Source: Acidobacteriota bacterium
GTDB lineage: Bacteria; Actinomycetota; Actinomycetes; Actinomycetales; Micrococcaceae
DNA length: 33,224 nt
Assembly (NCBI GenBank): GCA_019352125.1
Contig: JABBNV010000002.1
Location: 4,823 to 38,046 of the forward strand
Reading direction: 5' to 3'
Both the position numbers and the translations under genes were made by a program. This document shows, piece after piece, positions 31,933-33,224 of this stretch. A model generated the notes under the pieces. The model saw only the letters and a program-made list of their open reading frames with translations. It was not told the origin of the DNA and did no database searches. How positions within the stretch are numbered: the first letter of the stretch is position 1; each line of letters begins with the position of its first letter.

Positions 31933-32191
31933 CCACAAAGGGGCAGCTCGGCACAATCCGCTTCCCGGAAGCCACCACGTCATCCAAGGCGTAGCGCACC
32001 AGTACCTTCGCCAGCCCGGCACCCTGGTAGCCCGGCAAGGTCTCGGTGTGAACAAAGTCAACGTGTCCTGGAGCGTCCGTGTAGTCGGCAAAAACGGCCA
32101 GCGTTCCGGCCACCGTCAATTCGTATCTGTGCAGCTCATGGTTGTGACTTACGGCGACGTCAGTGTGGAAGCTTTCACTAGTTTCACTCAT
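31871..32191 (-). CDS. YjdJ-type GNAT N-acetyltransferase
   Basis: A 106-residue small GNAT domain. HVDFVHTETLPGYQGAGLA holds the central strand and the acetyl-CoA pyrophosphate loop (QGAGLA), and PSCPFVASFVQQHPEF-like residues end the domain, as in the short YjdJ/GTLF group. Substrates of these mini-GNATs are unknown. The 3' end overlaps the convergent membrane protein gene by 62 bp. It lies 45 bp before the partial GH63 gene's stop; both are on the minus strand. Confidence 0.88.
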   Translation of the reverse strand: MSETSESFHTDVAVSHNHELHRYELTVAGTLAVFADYTDAPGHVDFVHTETLPGYQGAGLAKVLVRYALDDVVASGKRIVPSCPFVASFVQQHPAEFAQYADAAGA

Positions 32192-32236
32192 GTCCGTAGC
32201 TTTGCACTGCGGCGCGGGGTTGTCGAGGGGGTGCCT

Positions 32237-33224
32237 TTATCCGTGCCCGCTAGGCGAACAAATAAAGTGCGCCACGAACGCGCTCCAGCCGGTTTGATGG
32301 GTAGCACCCAAACCCTCTCCGGTATCCCCGTGGAAATATTCGCTGAACACTGGGTGCGGGTCCCATAGCGGGCCACTGGGAAAGTCCCTGGGCGTGCCGG
32401 GTCGGCGTCCACGCTCTCCTGGTCGGTAGAGGTCAGTGAGCCTGACTTTGATCTCCTCCGCTTCTGCCCGATAGCCCAGTTCTGTCAATGCGCCCACCAA
32501 TAATGCGTTGACAGGGAACCAGACTGGACCCCGCCAATTGGAGTTGCCGCCAAAGAGCCCCGAATCCGAAACTCCCGGCAAGTAGGCCATGGTCATGGAC
32601 CGGCCGTCAACGTCAACACTGAACGGCTCCCGGTATGCAGCAGAGAGCGCTCTGATTCCGTGATCGGACAGGAATTCTGCTGGATCCAACAGCCGCTTCA
32701 AAACTCGCTGCCGCCTGTCTTCCTCCAACAATGCCAAGGTTCCTGCGCGGAAGTGATCCGTCTGCTTGCTCAATCTAGCCAGCTTGGCAGCAAACGCTGG
32801 CAAGCTTGTAGTGGCCCACTCCGGCAAGGCGGTCACTGCTAGGAGTGGCATCAAGCCCACCATGGAGCGCACCCGAAGTTGTTCTTCTGTGCCGTCGGGC
32901 CGGAGCAACACGTCATAGAAGAATCCGTCGTCCTCATTCCAGAGCGAATTACCGGTGTAACCAAAGTTCTCCATCGCGTCAGCAATGCCGAAGAACTGCC
33001 CCAGGAAGTAGCTGGCCATGTCTTCCCAGCTGGGGTCCGTACTAGCAAGTTCCAGCGCAATACGCAGCATCCCCAGCGCATAGAATGCCATCCAGCTACT
33101 GGCATCAGACTGCTCCAAGCGGTATCCGGGTGGCATCGGAGCGGACCGGTCAAAGAGGCCGATATTGTCCATACCCAGGAACCCGCCCTCAAACAGGTGG
33201 TTTCCGTCCGCGTCCTTCCGGTTG
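32237..33224 (-). CDS. GH63/MGH1-type glucosidase, C-terminal part (5' end beyond window)
   Basis: At least 329 codons; the frame stays open to the window edge, so the gene starts outside. The visible part has EGGFLGLDNIGLFDRSAP, then QSDASSWMAFYALGML, and near the end GGNSNWRGPVWFPVNALLVGAL and HQTGWSAFVAHF. These are the conserved barrel motifs of bacterial mannosylglycerate hydrolase/oligosaccharide glucosidase-like GH63 enzymes (MGH1-type domain). It cleaves an alpha-linked glucosyl or mannosyl unit; the exact sugar is unknown. A single ATG at 33172 lies inside the conserved region and is not the true start. Confidence 0.88.
   Translation of the reverse strand, partial: NRKDADGNHLFEGGFLGMDNIGLFDRSAPMPPGYRLEQSDASSWMAFYALGMLRIALELASTDPSWEDMASYFLGQFFGIADAMENFGYTGNSLWNEDDGFFYDVLLRPDGTEEQLRVRSMVGLMPLLAVTALPEWATTSLPAFAAKLARLSKQTDHFRAGTLALLEEDRRQRVLKRLLDPAEFLSDHGIRALSAAYREPFSVDVDGRSMTMAYLPGVSDSGLFGGNSNWRGPVWFPVNALLVGALTELGYRAEAEEIKVRLTDLYRPGERGRRPGTPRDFPSGPLWDPHPVFSEYFHGDTGEGLGATHQTGWSAFVAHFICSPSGHG

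Noticed and set aside
1..33224. CRISPR arrays, insertion sequences, prophage or toxin-antitoxin modules
   Set aside because: No regularly spaced repeats, transposase or integrase motifs, or paired toxin-antitoxin genes were seen.

Overview
The window looks like ordinary chromosome of a high-GC actinobacterium, most probably of the Micrococcaceae (Arthrobacter or a close relative). The evidence is the actinobacterial Asp23/DUF2273/DUF6286/AmaP-type cell-envelope operon, many GTG starts, ATGA gene junctions, an IclR-linked hut cluster, and the protein families present. This placement rests on family recognition only; no database search was run. I see no insertion sequence, prophage, CRISPR array or recognisable defence system.

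Layout. (1) 1-3.7 kb, minus strand: an MFS transporter and a small universal stress protein (ATGA overlap), then an envelope-stress operon of Asp23, DUF2273, Asp23-like and DUF6286, ending in the first codons of an AmaP-like protein cut by the window edge. (2) 3.8-4.2 kb: tRNA-Glu, tRNA-Asp and tRNA-Phe on the minus strand with a promoter candidate and a clear intrinsic terminator; a perfect 25-bp hairpin lies just upstream. (3) 4.7-7.2 kb: a secreted NlpC/P60 hydrolase facing a tandem universal stress protein; their stop codons share one CTAG. (4) 7.3-10.6 kb, plus strand: a PLP-fold alanine racemase/D-threonine aldolase-like protein, an aldonolactone-type FAD oxidase and a very short FAD/NAD-binding protein. 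(5) 10.6-18.8 kb: a CopC copper protein, an NCS2 permease closely followed by hutG, then convergent hutH and hutU, an IclR regulator and a 3-hydroxybutyrate dehydrogenase. hutI is not in the window. (6) 18.8-20.7 kb: a spermidine-synthase-like protein, an MTH1187-type thiamine-binding protein and a divergent TetR regulator. (7) 20.7-24.8 kb, minus strand: a tightly overlapping operon of glycerophosphodiesterase, GH15 hydrolase, DoxX-like protein, AzlC and AzlD. (8) 24.9-33.2 kb: a DUF445 protein, an unknown membrane-associated protein, a short DUF2871-like protein, an alpha/beta hydrolase, an MHS-type transporter, an SDR, an unknown six-helix membrane protein, a GNAT enzyme, and a partial GH63/MGH1-type glucosidase running off the right edge.

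Functional links. The hut genes give histidine to urocanate to imidazolonepropionate, and formiminoglutamate to glutamate, with the hutI step missing locally. AzlC and AzlD form a branched-chain amino acid exporter pair. The Asp23 operon probably builds a membrane-anchored envelope-stress layer. The least explained signals are the long perfect hairpin at 4380-4433, an intrinsic terminator at 28257-28304 with no same-strand gene before it, the hutG-linked NCS2 permease, and the enzyme trio at 7.3-10.6 kb.
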